DNA of 54,918 bases from Nevskiaceae bacterium (lineage in GTDB: Bacteria; Pseudomonadota; Gammaproteobacteria; Steroidobacterales; Steroidobacteraceae), in NCBI GenBank assembly GCA_018883185.1, contig VEQP01000020.1:1-54918 (forward strand), written 5' to 3'. Shown in pieces: positions 42,853 through 53,479 of this stretch (within the stretch, counting starts at the first letter, position 1; each line of letters starts with the position of its first letter). A program made the translations under genes and the position numbers. The notes below the pieces were generated by a model. It ran no database searches. It was not told the origin of the DNA and saw nothing but the letters and a program-made list of their open reading frames with translations.

Positions 42853-44469
42853 TTGATCCGCATCACCGAACTGCCGCTGCCGATGGATGCCGACGCCCGC
42901 GAAGTGGGCCGCGAGGTCCTGCGTGCGGCAATCGTGCAGCGTCTCGGTATCGACGAATCAGCACTGATCGATTTCACCGTTTACAAACGAAGCTATGACG
43001 CGCGGCGAAAGAGCAGCGTCATCACTTTTGTCTACATCGTCGATGCCGAGGTGCGCGACGAGGCTGCGGTGCTGAACCGGTTAGCGAACGACAAGCAGGT
43101 CATGCCGGCCCCGGATACCCGCTACGAGCCGCCGGTAAAGGCACGCAGCGGATTGCAGGAGAGGCCGATTGTGATCGGCTTCGGTCCCGGAGGTTTATTT
43201 GCGGCGCTGATTATGGCGCAGCAAGGCTATCGGCCCATCGTACTTGAGCGGGGCCGCGAGGTGCGTCAGCGGACGCAGGACACCTGGGGGCTATGGCGCC
43301 GTAACACGCTGGATCCCGTTTCGAACGTGCAATTTGGCGAAGGCGGTGCCGGGCTCTTCTCCGACGGCAAGCTCTATAGCCAAATCAAAGACCCTCGATA
43401 CCTCGGTCGCAAAGTGATGCAGGAGTTCGTACGGGCCGGCGCACCGCCGGAGATCCTGTATGTCAGCAAACCGCACATCGGTACGTTTCGTCTGACAGGC
43501 GTGGTGGCGGCCATGCGGCGCGAAATCATCAGTCTCGGTGGCGAAGTGCGCTTCGAGAGCAAGGTCACGGACCTGCTCATCGAGTTGGGCCAAATCGAGG
43601 GTGTAGTGCTCGAAAGCGGCGAAGTACTACACAGCCGACATGTCGTACTCGCGCTCGGACACAGTTCACGCGATACGTTCCGCATGCTCGAACGACGCGG
43701 TGTGTTCATGGAAGCGAAACCCTTTGCCATCGGCTTTCGTATCGAGCATCCCCAATCGATGATCGATAAGGTGCGTCTTGGCCGATTTGCCGGGCATCCG
43801 GCGCTCGGCGCCGCGGACTACAAGCTCGTGCACCATGCGAGCAATGGCCGCTCGGTGTACAGCTTCTGCATGTGCCCGGGCGGTACTGTGGTTGCGGCGA
43901 CCTCGGAGCCCGAGCGAGTTGTGACCAACGGCATGAGCCAGTATTCGCGTAACGAACGCAACGCCAACGCAGGCATCGTGGTGGGTATCGACCCTACACA
44001 CGATTACCCAGGCGGCGCACTGGCAGGTATTGCTCTGCAAGAGCAACTTGAATCGAAGGCGTACGAACTCGGTGGGCGTAACTATTGCGCACCCGCCCAA
44101 CTCGTCGGCGATTTTCTCAAAGGGCGGCCATCGACCACAGTGGGTGACATCGAGCCCTCTTACAAGCCCGGCGTTCAATGGGGTGACCTGTCAGCAGCGT
44201 TACCGGAGTATGCGATTACCGCAATCCGCGAAGCGTTGCCCGCGTTTGGTCGCGAGATTCGCGGCTTCGATCGCCCGGATGCCGTGCTGACGGGCGTGGA
44301 GAGCCGGACTTCATCGCCGCTGCGCATCACGCGTGATCCGCAGCACTTGCAGAGTCGTAACGTGCGCGGCCTTTATCCCTGCGGTGAAGGCGCGGGTTAC
44401 GCGGGAGGCATCCTCTCGGCGGCGGTAGATGGCATCAAGGTCGCGGAAGCTGTGGCAGCAAACCTGTGA
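42853..44469 (+). CDS. FAD-dependent oxidoreductase (COG2509-like)
   Basis: A 538-residue flavoprotein. An N-terminal 90-residue domain (LIRITELPLPMDADA...) precedes the FAD fold VIGFGPGGLFAAL and then GGAGLFSDGKLYSQIKDP. The C-terminal part shows GLYPCGEGAGYAGGILSAAVDG. This pattern matches an uncharacterised FAD dehydrogenase family found in many bacteria; the substrate is unknown. The start is a TTG at 42853, seven bases after AGGA, since the family N-terminus begins there; ATG 42883 would remove conserved residues. The downstream methyltransferase gene overlaps its stop (GTGA). Confidence 0.88.
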   Translation: MIRITELPLPMDADAREVGREVLRAAIVQRLGIDESALIDFTVYKRSYDARRKSSVITFVYIVDAEVRDEAAVLNRLANDKQVMPAPDTRYEPPVKARSGLQERPIVIGFGPGGLFAALIMAQQGYRPIVLERGREVRQRTQDTWGLWRRNTLDPVSNVQFGEGGAGLFSDGKLYSQIKDPRYLGRKVMQEFVRAGAPPEILYVSKPHIGTFRLTGVVAAMRREIISLGGEVRFESKVTDLLIELGQIEGVVLESGEVLHSRHVVLALGHSSRDTFRMLERRGVFMEAKPFAIGFRIEHPQSMIDKVRLGRFAGHPALGAADYKLVHHASNGRSVYSFCMCPGGTVVAATSEPERVVTNGMSQYSRNERNANAGIVVGIDPTHDYPGGALAGIALQEQLESKAYELGGRNYCAPAQLVGDFLKGRPSTTVGDIEPSYKPGVQWGDLSAALPEYAITAIREALPAFGREIRGFDRPDAVLTGVESRTSSPLRITRDPQHLQSRNVRGLYPCGEGAGYAGGILSAAVDGIKVAEAVAANL

Positions 44470-45188
44470 ATCTCGAGTCGCTCAAGCAGCTGCACCACAA
44501 GAAGGCCCGCGAGGCTGAGCAGCGCTATCTGCTTGAGGGCGAGCATCTGGTTCTGGAGTTGCAGCGTGCCGCCGAGCGCGACCCGCGGCTGCGCACTGCC
44601 GAGGTGTACATCACTCACGAGCGCGGCGTGTGGCCCAGTACGCTGAAAACGCATGTGATCAACGCCCGACATATGGCGCAGCTGAGTGAAACACGCTCTG
44701 CGCAGGGTATCGTGGCTGTCGTGCCGATGCTGCCACCTGCACTACCGCGGGCAGGGGAGCGCGTCATTTGCCTGCATGAGATCCAAGACCCCGGCAATCT
44801 CGGCACCATACTGCGCACGCTCGCGTGGTTCGGGAATTTCCGCTGTGTTCTTACGCCGCAAAGCGTTGATCCTTACAACGCGAAAGTGCTGCGTGCAGCG
44901 ATGGGCGCTCACTTTCATGTACCCGTTGAAACCGACGTATCACTGGCTACTCTCAGCGAGCGGTACACGCACATCGCCCGGCTCGAGACGCAGGGCATAA
45001 GCATCCAGTCGCCGCAGTTCCGCGACTTTCCGTGTTACCTCTTCGGCAACGAGGCGCGAGGCTTGCCGAGCGATATCGGCACGGATACCCCGTTCACAGC
45101 GTTTACCATTCCGGGAAGTGGCGCGATCGAATCACTGAATCTCGCCACGGCCGTCAACCTGTGCGCGTATGAGCTCGTGCGGAGTTGA
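44466..45188 (+). CDS. SpoU/TrmH-family RNA 2'-O-methyltransferase
   Basis: A 240-residue SPOUT enzyme. The N-terminal substrate-binding part begins LKQLHHKKAREAEQRYLLEGEH-like. The three SpoU motifs are visible: IQDPGNLGTILRT, LFGNEARGLP and FTIPGSGAIESLNLATAVNL, the trefoil-knot SAM site. The catalytic Arg is in the first motif. It methylates a ribose in rRNA or tRNA; the exact target is not clear. GTG 44466 overlaps the FAD oxidoreductase stop. It converges on the pseudouridine synthase gene seven bases away. Confidence 0.93.
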   Translation: MNLESLKQLHHKKAREAEQRYLLEGEHLVLELQRAAERDPRLRTAEVYITHERGVWPSTLKTHVINARHMAQLSETRSAQGIVAVVPMLPPALPRAGERVICLHEIQDPGNLGTILRTLAWFGNFRCVLTPQSVDPYNAKVLRAAMGAHFHVPVETDVSLATLSERYTHIARLETQGISIQSPQFRDFPCYLFGNEARGLPSDIGTDTPFTAFTIPGSGAIESLNLATAVNLCAYELVRS

Positions 45189-45194
45189 TGGCGA

Positions 45195-45968
45195 TCAAAA
45201 CTGCTCGCCGGGTGCCAGATATCGCCATTGGCCTGCAGGTAGCGCACCGAGAGGTATACGGCCTGTACGTACGCGCTTCAGACCGGTGACCCGCAGACCG
45301 ACGAGTTCGCACATCCGCCGGATCTGACGCTTGCGTCCTTCGCGCAAGACGAAGCGAAGTTGATCGCTGTTCTGCCAACTCACCTGCGCGGGCCGTAACG
45401 TCACGCCATCGAGCCTCAAGCCGTGCCGCAGCAACTGCATACCGCGATCGGACAAGTGTCCTTCGACGCGCACCAGATATTCTTTGTCGATACCCGAATC
45501 GGCACCGATCAGTTGCTTGGCGATGCGCCCGTCTTGCGTGAGTACGAGCAGACCCGTCGAGTCGATGTCGAGACGGCCGGCCGGTGCGAGTCCCTGCGCA
45601 TGCGCTGGCTTGAAGGCAATTCCCGAAGCATCGCCACCCCAATGATTTTCGGGGCGGACGAGTACGACGGCGGGCTCGTAGCCATCCTCCGCCTGCCCGG
45701 AAACGTAGCCGACGGGCTTGTGCAGGATGATCGTGACCTGCTCGCGTTGCTGAGCACGCGCGGCGGGGTCAACCTCGATCCGGGCGCTCCGCGCAACACG
45801 CACACCGAGCGTGTCGACGATCGCTCCGTCGACACGCACCCAGCCGTTGACAATCCACTCCTCGGCTTCGCGTCGGGAGCACAAACCCAACTCGCCCATC
45901 CGCTTGGAGAGCCGTGGCAGCTCCGTCGCGTCGGGCGCGGCTCCGGTGGGTGGACTCGGTGGCCTCAA
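45195..45968 (-). CDS. RluF-like rRNA pseudouridine synthase
   Basis: About 257 residues. An S4 RNA-binding domain (RLSKRMGELGLCSRREAEEWI) precedes the catalytic domain with LHKPVGYVSG, the active Asp134 in GRLDIDSTGLLVL, and REGRKRQIRRMCE. It belongs to the RsuA/RluB/E/F group, closest to RluF in style. The start is placed at TTG 45968, which overlaps the dismutase stop (TTGA). The open frame extends to 46034 but that part is inside the dismutase gene, and the ATG at 45899 would cut the S4 domain. An alternative start cannot be excluded. Confidence 0.88.
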   Translation of the reverse strand: MRPPSPPTGAAPDATELPRLSKRMGELGLCSRREAEEWIVNGWVRVDGAIVDTLGVRVARSARIEVDPAARAQQREQVTIILHKPVGYVSGQAEDGYEPAVVLVRPENHWGGDASGIAFKPAHAQGLAPAGRLDIDSTGLLVLTQDGRIAKQLIGADSGIDKEYLVRVEGHLSDRGMQLLRHGLRLDGVTLRPAQVSWQNSDQLRFVLREGRKRQIRRMCELVGLRVTGLKRVRTGRIPLGALPAGQWRYLAPGEQF

Positions 45969-46669
45969 CGCGTCGTCGGTGCCGCAGCGGCAGCGTATCG
46001 AGTCGAGACGACGTTCCAGTCGACGACCTGCCACCAGGCATCGAGATAGTCGCCGCGCTTGTTCTGATACTGCAGGTAATAAGCATGCTCCCAGACGTCG
46101 TTGCCGAGCAGCGGCGTGCCTCGCTCAGGCACCAGATCCATGAGTGGATTGTCTTGATTGGGTGTCGAAGTAATCTTCAACTTGCCATCAGCACCCACGA
46201 TCAGCCAGGCCCAGCCTGAGCCGAACCGGCCGAGACCTGCGGCCTTGAAGGCCGCCTTGAAGGCGTCTTGCGAACCGAAGTCGCGGTTTATGGCCGCCTG
46301 CAGGGCCGCCGAGGGTGCACCGCCCTGACCCGGGCGCGTCATCGATTGCCAAAAGAAAGTGTGGTTCCAGTGACCACCGCCGTTGTTACGTACGGCGACG
46401 GGCAGCTGCGACATGACCGCATGCAGAGCCTCGAGACTCTTGCCCTGCAGTGCAGGGTCCTTGGCGATCGCCGCGTTGAGGTTGTCTACATAGGCCTTGT
46501 GATGACGGCCATGATGGATCTGCATGGTTTGCTCGTCGATCACGGGCGCTAGAGCGTTGTGAGGGTACGGCAGAGGGGCGAGCTCGAACGACTGCGCCCA
46601 AGTCGTGGCACAGGCGGTTAGGGCAGCCAGCATCAGGCCAGCGTGACGAATCAATCGGGCAACCGGCAT
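45965..46669 (-). CDS. Exported Fe/Mn superoxide dismutase
   Basis: A 234-residue protein with an N-terminal export signal ending ATTWAQS; LTAC at residues 17-20 also fits a lipobox, so it may be a lipoprotein. The dismutase body has metal ligands His52 (MQIHHGRHH), His103 (HWNHTFFW), Asp191 and His195 (NDVWEHAYY). GGGHWNH and the Gln in STPNQD suggest an Mn or dual-metal type. ATG 46669 follows GGAGA at a good distance. It would remove superoxide outside the cytoplasm. The RluF-like gene overlaps its end. Confidence 0.93.
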   Translation of the reverse strand: MPVARLIRHAGLMLAALTACATTWAQSFELAPLPYPHNALAPVIDEQTMQIHHGRHHKAYVDNLNAAIAKDPALQGKSLEALHAVMSQLPVAVRNNGGGHWNHTFFWQSMTRPGQGGAPSAALQAAINRDFGSQDAFKAAFKAAGLGRFGSGWAWLIVGADGKLKITSTPNQDNPLMDLVPERGTPLLGNDVWEHAYYLQYQNKRGDYLDAWWQVVDWNVVSTRYAAAAAPTTR

Positions 46670-46852
46670 GGAATATCTCCGTAATAGCCAACCGAACGGC
46701 AACCAAGGATAGCGGTGAACGGACGTTCCGTCTGCCTTGACAAATCTTGCCGAAACTTTCCTGATCTTTTGCACCATTGGGCGGAATCGACCGGATCGGC
46801 CGCAGTCTGAACAACGTACGATCATTCTTTGGCCGATGTTTTAGGAGATTCC
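46670..46852. promoter_or_regulatory. Divergent intergenic region, dismutase / Spy-like gene
   Basis: This 183-base region must carry promoters for both flanking genes. A perfect TTGACA (46737-46742, plus strand) is a candidate -35 for the Spy-like gene; a matching -10 is not clear (TGATCT is 19 bases further). AGGAG at 46843-46847 is the Spy-like ribosome site. No known stress-regulator box was recognised. Confidence 0.4.
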
Positions 46853-47392
46853 ATGAATATTAGAAACTCGTTGATGGCCGCTGCAGTCGCGGCGACGCTG
46901 TTCACTACGGCAGTCGCCAAGGCGGATGACGGTCCGGCGCCCGAGCAACGCATGCAGCGTGCCTTTGAGCAACTTGGCCTGACCGATGCGCAGCGGACCC
47001 AGCTGCGCAGTTTGTCCGAGAGCCATCGCTCCGCCACGGCGCCGCTTCGCGAACAAGTGCGCACCTCACAGCAAACGCTGGCCAACGCCAAGCCTGACGA
47101 CCCCAACTACGCCACCGTCACGGCCGAGGCCCGCCGCAACCTCGATACCGCTCGGCAACAACTGCGAGACCAGCAGGAGCAGTTCCGCTCTCAGACCGAG
47201 GCTTTGTTGACCCCCGAGCAACGCAACTCGCTTGAAGCTCGCCGCGCCGAACGGCGCGAACGCATGGAAGAACGCCGCGGCCAAATGGGTGAGATGGGCG
47301 GCAGAGGCGGCATGGGCGAAGGTCGCGGCCGGATGGGCGGCATGGGTGAGCGCGGTGGCCCGCGCCAAGGCGGTCGTCCGCCCCGTCAGTAG
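46853..47392 (+). CDS. Spy/CpxP-like periplasmic protein with Gly/Arg/Met-rich tail
   Basis: A 179-residue protein. Signal peptide MNIRNSLMAAAVAATLFTTAVAKA; then a helical domain with two LTxxQ-like motifs, LTDAQRTQL and LTPEQRNSL, typical of the Spy/CpxP fold. Long charged helices lie between them. From about residue 135 the tail is rich in Gly, Arg and Met (repeats like MGEMGGRGG, GRMGGMGE). Spy-type proteins are periplasmic chaperones; the Met-rich tail could bind metal, which is an inference. ATG 46853 follows AGGAG by five bases. It converges on glmS, 19 bases apart, without an evident terminator. Confidence 0.82.
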   Translation: MNIRNSLMAAAVAATLFTTAVAKADDGPAPEQRMQRAFEQLGLTDAQRTQLRSLSESHRSATAPLREQVRTSQQTLANAKPDDPNYATVTAEARRNLDTARQQLRDQQEQFRSQTEALLTPEQRNSLEARRAERRERMEERRGQMGEMGGRGGMGEGRGRMGGMGERGGPRQGGRPPRQ

Positions 47393-47411
47393 CCAATGAT
47401 CGCGGCGCGGA

Positions 47412-49247
47412 CTACTCGACCGTCACCGACTTTGCGAGGTTGCGTGGCTGGTCGACGTCCGTGCCGCGCAGGATGGCGACGTGGTACGAGAGCAGTTGCA
47501 GCGGGATGGTGTAGATCGCTGGCGCCTGCACGTAGCTCACGTGACGCGGCATGGTGATCACGGTAACGCCTTCGGAAGGCTGAATGCCTGCCTCCGGGTC
47601 GGCAAAGACGAATAGTTCGCCGCCGCGCGCCCGAACCTCCATGAGGTTCGACTTCAGCTTCTCAAGCAGATCAGTGTTCGGCGCCACGGTGATGACGGGC
47701 ATATCGGCATCGACGAGTGCGAGCGGACCGTGCTTGAGTTCACCCGCAGCGTAGGCCTCGGCGTGAATATAGGAAATTTCCTTGAGCTTCAGCGAGCCTT
47801 CCATGGCGATCGGATGCATGGTGCCGCGGCCGAGAAACAGCGCGTGGTGCTTATCGGCAAAACGCTTGGCGAGCTCGCGGATGACAGGGTCTAGGGCCAG
47901 TGTCTTTTCCATCAACCCCGGCAGCTCGACGAGTCGATTGACGAGCGTGCGCTCGCGCTCCGGACCTGCGCCGTGATGCTTGGCGAGCGCCACGACCAGC
48001 ATGCCGAGTGCCACGAGCTGGGTCGTGAACGCCTTGGTTGAGGCCACGCCGATCTCGGGACCCGCGCGGGTCAGCATGACGAGTTCGGACTCGCGGACGA
48101 GAGAGCTTTCCGGCACGTTGCAGATAGCCAGCGAGCTCAAATAGCCCGCCTGCTTGGCCAAGCGCAACGCGGCCAGCGTATCGGCGGTTTCACCGGACTG
48201 GGAAATCGTCACGAACAAGGAATTCTTGGGCACCACCGGATTGCGGTAGCGATACTCGCTGGCGATCTCCACACTGCAGGGGATCTTGGCAATCTGCTCG
48301 ATCAGATAACGAGCGACAGAGCCTGCATGAAAGCTCGTGCCGCAGGCCACGATATGCACGTGCTCGGTACGCTTGAACACCGCCGTGGCAGCCGGACCAA
48401 ACGCCGCTTCGAGCAGCCGCCCGTTAGCCACGCGCTCTTGCAAGGTGTCGGCGATGGCGCGCGGTTGCTCGTGGATTTCCTTGAGCATGAAGTGATCGTA
48501 GGGTCCCTTGTCAGCTGCGTCGGCCGACAGCTCGCTCTCGCGCACGGGGCGCTCTACGGCCGTGCCTTCGCGATCGAGAACGCGGATCGATGTTCGCCGC
48601 ACTTCAGCGACATCGCCCTCTTCGAGGAACATGAAGCGCCGCGTCACCGGCAGTAGCGCAGCGACATCGGAAGCCACGAAGTTTTCGCCTTCGCCGAAGC
48701 CGATAACAACGGGGCAACCTTCGCGCGCCAGGATGATGCGCTCACGGTCGGATTCGCTGACCACGGCCAAGGCGTACGCGCCTTCGAGTTCGGCGACCGT
48801 TGCACGCACGGCTTTGAACAAATCACCCGTGGACTTCAGGTGGTGGTGGATGCGGTGGGCGATGACTTCGGTATCGGTATCCGAGGTGAACTCGTAGCCT
48901 GCCTGCCGCAGTTCGTCGCGCAATTCCTCGTGATTTTCGATGATGCCGTTGTGCACGATCGCCAAACCGTCGCGGGAAATATGCGGATGAGCATTGCGCT
49001 CGGAGGGCACGCCATGAGTGGCCCAACGCGTGTGAGCCACACCGAGTTCGCCATGGGTAGGAGAGGCATCGATGGCATCCTGCAGCATCTGCACTTTGCC
49101 AACGGTGCGCACGCGCTTGAGATGGCCGGTGCCGTTGAGTACGGCGACGCCAGCAGAGTCGTAGCCGCGGTACTCGAGACGGCGTAGTCCTTCGACGAGT
49201 ACGGGGACGATGTCACGGTTTGCGATAGCGCCGACGATTCCACACAT
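47412..49247 (-). CDS. glmS: Glutamine-fructose-6-phosphate aminotransferase
   Basis: A 611-residue enzyme. The N-terminal glutaminase begins [12 protein letters not shown] with nucleophile Cys2. Two SIS domains follow with [22 protein letters not shown] and [20 protein letters not shown]-like segments, ending LAKSVTVE. It makes glucosamine-6-phosphate for peptidoglycan and lipopolysaccharide. It starts 24 bases after the glmU stop on the same strand, forming the common atpC-glmU-glmS order. Length equals E. coli GlmS (609). No glmS ribozyme is expected or seen. Confidence 0.97.
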   Translation of the reverse strand: MCGIVGAIANRDIVPVLVEGLRRLEYRGYDSAGVAVLNGTGHLKRVRTVGKVQMLQDAIDASPTHGELGVAHTRWATHGVPSERNAHPHISRDGLAIVHNGIIENHEELRDELRQAGYEFTSDTDTEVIAHRIHHHLKSTGDLFKAVRATVAELEGAYALAVVSESDRERIILAREGCPVVIGFGEGENFVASDVAALLPVTRRFMFLEEGDVAEVRRTSIRVLDREGTAVERPVRESELSADAADKGPYDHFMLKEIHEQPRAIADTLQERVANGRLLEAAFGPAATAVFKRTEHVHIVACGTSFHAGSVARYLIEQIAKIPCSVEIASEYRYRNPVVPKNSLFVTISQSGETADTLAALRLAKQAGYLSSLAICNVPESSLVRESELVMLTRAGPEIGVASTKAFTTQLVALGMLVVALAKHHGAGPERERTLVNRLVELPGLMEKTLALDPVIRELAKRFADKHHALFLGRGTMHPIAMEGSLKLKEISYIHAEAYAAGELKHGPLALVDADMPVITVAPNTDLLEKLKSNLMEVRARGGELFVFADPEAGIQPSEGVTVITMPRHVSYVQAPAIYTIPLQLLSYHVAILRGTDVDQPRNLAKSVTVE

Positions 49248-49271
49248 GTTCTTTTTGGACTCCCGTGAGAC

Positions 49272-50663
49272 TCAGGGCTTGCGGACTTTTGAGGGCCGCT
49301 TCCAGCCATCTAGGGTCAATTGTTTGGCCCGGGCTACGGTCAGTTTACCCGGGGGTACCGTGCGCGTCACGGTGGATCCTGCGCCGATGGTGGCACCCTC
49401 GCCCACGGTAATCGGCGCCACCAACACGGAATTGGAGCCCGTGTGCGCGTCATCGCCGATGGTGGTGTGATGTTTATTGGCGCCATCGTAGTTGGCGATG
49501 ATCGTGCCCGCGCCGATGTTCACCCGCGCGCCCACGGTCGCATCGCCGACATACGCCAGATGATTGGCCTTGGCGCCCTGGGCCATGGAGGAATTTTTGA
49601 CCTCCACGAAATTGCCGATGTGCACCTCGGCCGCCAAGGCGGCACCGGGGCGCAGGCGCGCGAACGGGCCGATGATCGAGCCTGGGCCTACGGTCGCCTC
49701 TTCGATCACGCAGTGCGACTGCACGCGCACGTCGTGCTCGATACGGCAGTCGCGCAGCACGCAATTCGGACCCACATGCACACGGTCACCGAGCTCGACG
49801 TCCCCCTCGAACACCACGTTGGCGTCGATGAACACGTCTCGACCGGTGCGCAATGTGCCCCGCACGTCGACACGCGCAGGGTCGACCACGGTGACCCCGG
49901 CCAGCATCAGTTCGCGCGCACGAGCCGCACGGTAGTGTGCTTCGAGTTCGGCGAGCTGCAACTTGTCGTTGACGCCAAGTACTTCGGCGCCCGTCGGAGC
50001 AACGAGGGGCGCGACGCCCACCTTGTCGCGGACTGCCATGGCGATGATGTCGGTGAGGTAGTACTCGCCTTGCGCGTTGCTGTTCTTGAGTTTACCGAGC
50101 CAGCGACGCAGCCATTTCACCGGCACAACCATCACGCCGGTATTACCCTCGCGGATTTTTCGTTCGCGGACGGTGGCATCCTTTTGCTCGACGATGCGCC
50201 GTACTTTGCCGCGGGCATCGCGCACGATACGGCCGTAGCCGGTCGGGTCGTCGAGCATCACGGTGAGCAGACTCATCGTCTTCGGGCCTGCCAATGCGAC
50301 GAGTGCGCGCAGGGTGTCGGCGCTGACGAGCGGTACATCACCGTAGAGAATAAGTACGAGGTCGCCATCGCGCAGCGCCGGCAGCGCTTGCTGGACAGCA
50401 TGCCCCGTGCCGAGTTGCTCCGCCTGCAGGCACCACGAGGAAACGCCCGCCGTGGCGAGCGCTTCGCGCACCCTTTCGCCGCCATGGCCGTAAACCACGT
50501 GCAAGGATTCAGGCTGCAGTTGACGCGCGGTATCTATCACATGCCGGAGCAGCGGCTTGCCCGCGAGCGGCTGCAATACTTTGGGCAGATCGGACTTCAT
50601 CCGCTTGCCCTGGCCGGCAGCGAGGATGACGATCGAGAGTGCGATGCCCGACTGCGCGGGCAT
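49272..50663 (-). CDS. glmU: Bifunctional GlmU: GlcN-1-P acetyltransferase / GlcNAc-1-P uridylyltransferase
   Basis: A 463-residue two-domain enzyme. The N-terminal uridylyltransferase has LAAGQGKRMKSDLPKVL and GTGHAVQQALP. From about residue 250 a left-handed beta helix forms the acetyltransferase, with FVEVKNSSMAQGAKANHLAYVGD holding the catalytic His region. It makes UDP-GlcNAc from glucosamine-1-phosphate. It starts two bases after the atpC stop, so it is probably expressed partly with the ATP synthase genes. Length fits E. coli GlmU (456). Confidence 0.97.
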   Translation of the reverse strand: MPAQSGIALSIVILAAGQGKRMKSDLPKVLQPLAGKPLLRHVIDTARQLQPESLHVVYGHGGERVREALATAGVSSWCLQAEQLGTGHAVQQALPALRDGDLVLILYGDVPLVSADTLRALVALAGPKTMSLLTVMLDDPTGYGRIVRDARGKVRRIVEQKDATVRERKIREGNTGVMVVPVKWLRRWLGKLKNSNAQGEYYLTDIIAMAVRDKVGVAPLVAPTGAEVLGVNDKLQLAELEAHYRAARARELMLAGVTVVDPARVDVRGTLRTGRDVFIDANVVFEGDVELGDRVHVGPNCVLRDCRIEHDVRVQSHCVIEEATVGPGSIIGPFARLRPGAALAAEVHIGNFVEVKNSSMAQGAKANHLAYVGDATVGARVNIGAGTIIANYDGANKHHTTIGDDAHTGSNSVLVAPITVGEGATIGAGSTVTRTVPPGKLTVARAKQLTLDGWKRPSKVRKP

Positions 50664-50665
50664 GG

Positions 50666-51091
50666 TCAGCCTTTGATCTTGCGCAGCTTCTGGATCATCT
50701 TCAACTGCGCCGCAGCCCGGGCGAGCTCGGCAAGCGCTTCGGCCTGCTCGATCTTGTCGATATTGCCCTTCAGCGCTTCCTCGGCGCGCTGCTTGGCCTC
50801 GAGAGCTGCCGCCTCATCCATATCCTTGGCGCGCACCGCGGTATCGGCCAGCACGGTGATCTTCTTCGGCTGGATTTCTAGAGCACCGCCACCCACAAAG
50901 AAAAACTGCTCCTGACCATCCGGCGTCTGCACCCGCACTTCGCCGGACTTGATCATGGTGAGCAGCGGCGCGTGGCGCGGTGCGATACCGATCTCGCCCT
51001 GTGCGGCAGGCACGAACACCATCTTCGCAGGACCCGAGAAGATCTCGCCCTCGGCGCTGACGATGTCGCAATGGATGGTGGTGTCGGCCAT
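50666..51091 (-). CDS. atpC: ATP synthase F1 epsilon subunit
   Basis: A 141-residue protein. The N-terminal beta sandwich shows CDIVSAEGEIFSG, GEIGIAPRHAPLLT and FFFVGGGALEIQP; a two-helix C-terminal domain follows (EAKQRAEEALKGN, ALAELARAAAQLKMI). It links rotation of F1 to F0 and can inhibit ATP hydrolysis. ATG 51091 gives the family N-terminus; the frame's earlier ATG at 51118 overlaps the atpD stop and is unlikely. Last atp gene, 27 bases after atpD. Confidence 0.96.
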   Translation of the reverse strand: MADTTIHCDIVSAEGEIFSGPAKMVFVPAAQGEIGIAPRHAPLLTMIKSGEVRVQTPDGQEQFFFVGGGALEIQPKKITVLADTAVRAKDMDEAAALEAKQRAEEALKGNIDKIEQAEALAELARAAAQLKMIQKLRKIKG

Positions 51092-51118
51092 GCTTGTGTG
51101 CTCTGGTGGGCGCGGCAA

Positions 51119-53451
<2,333 letters not shown>

Positions 53452-53479
53452 GTCTGCGTGTGCTCGCTAGAGGTTGCGA

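Noticed and set aside
45969-46034. Longer N-terminus for the pseudouridine synthase
   Set aside because: It would lie inside the dismutase gene; a TTG overlapping the dismutase stop gives a complete S4 domain.
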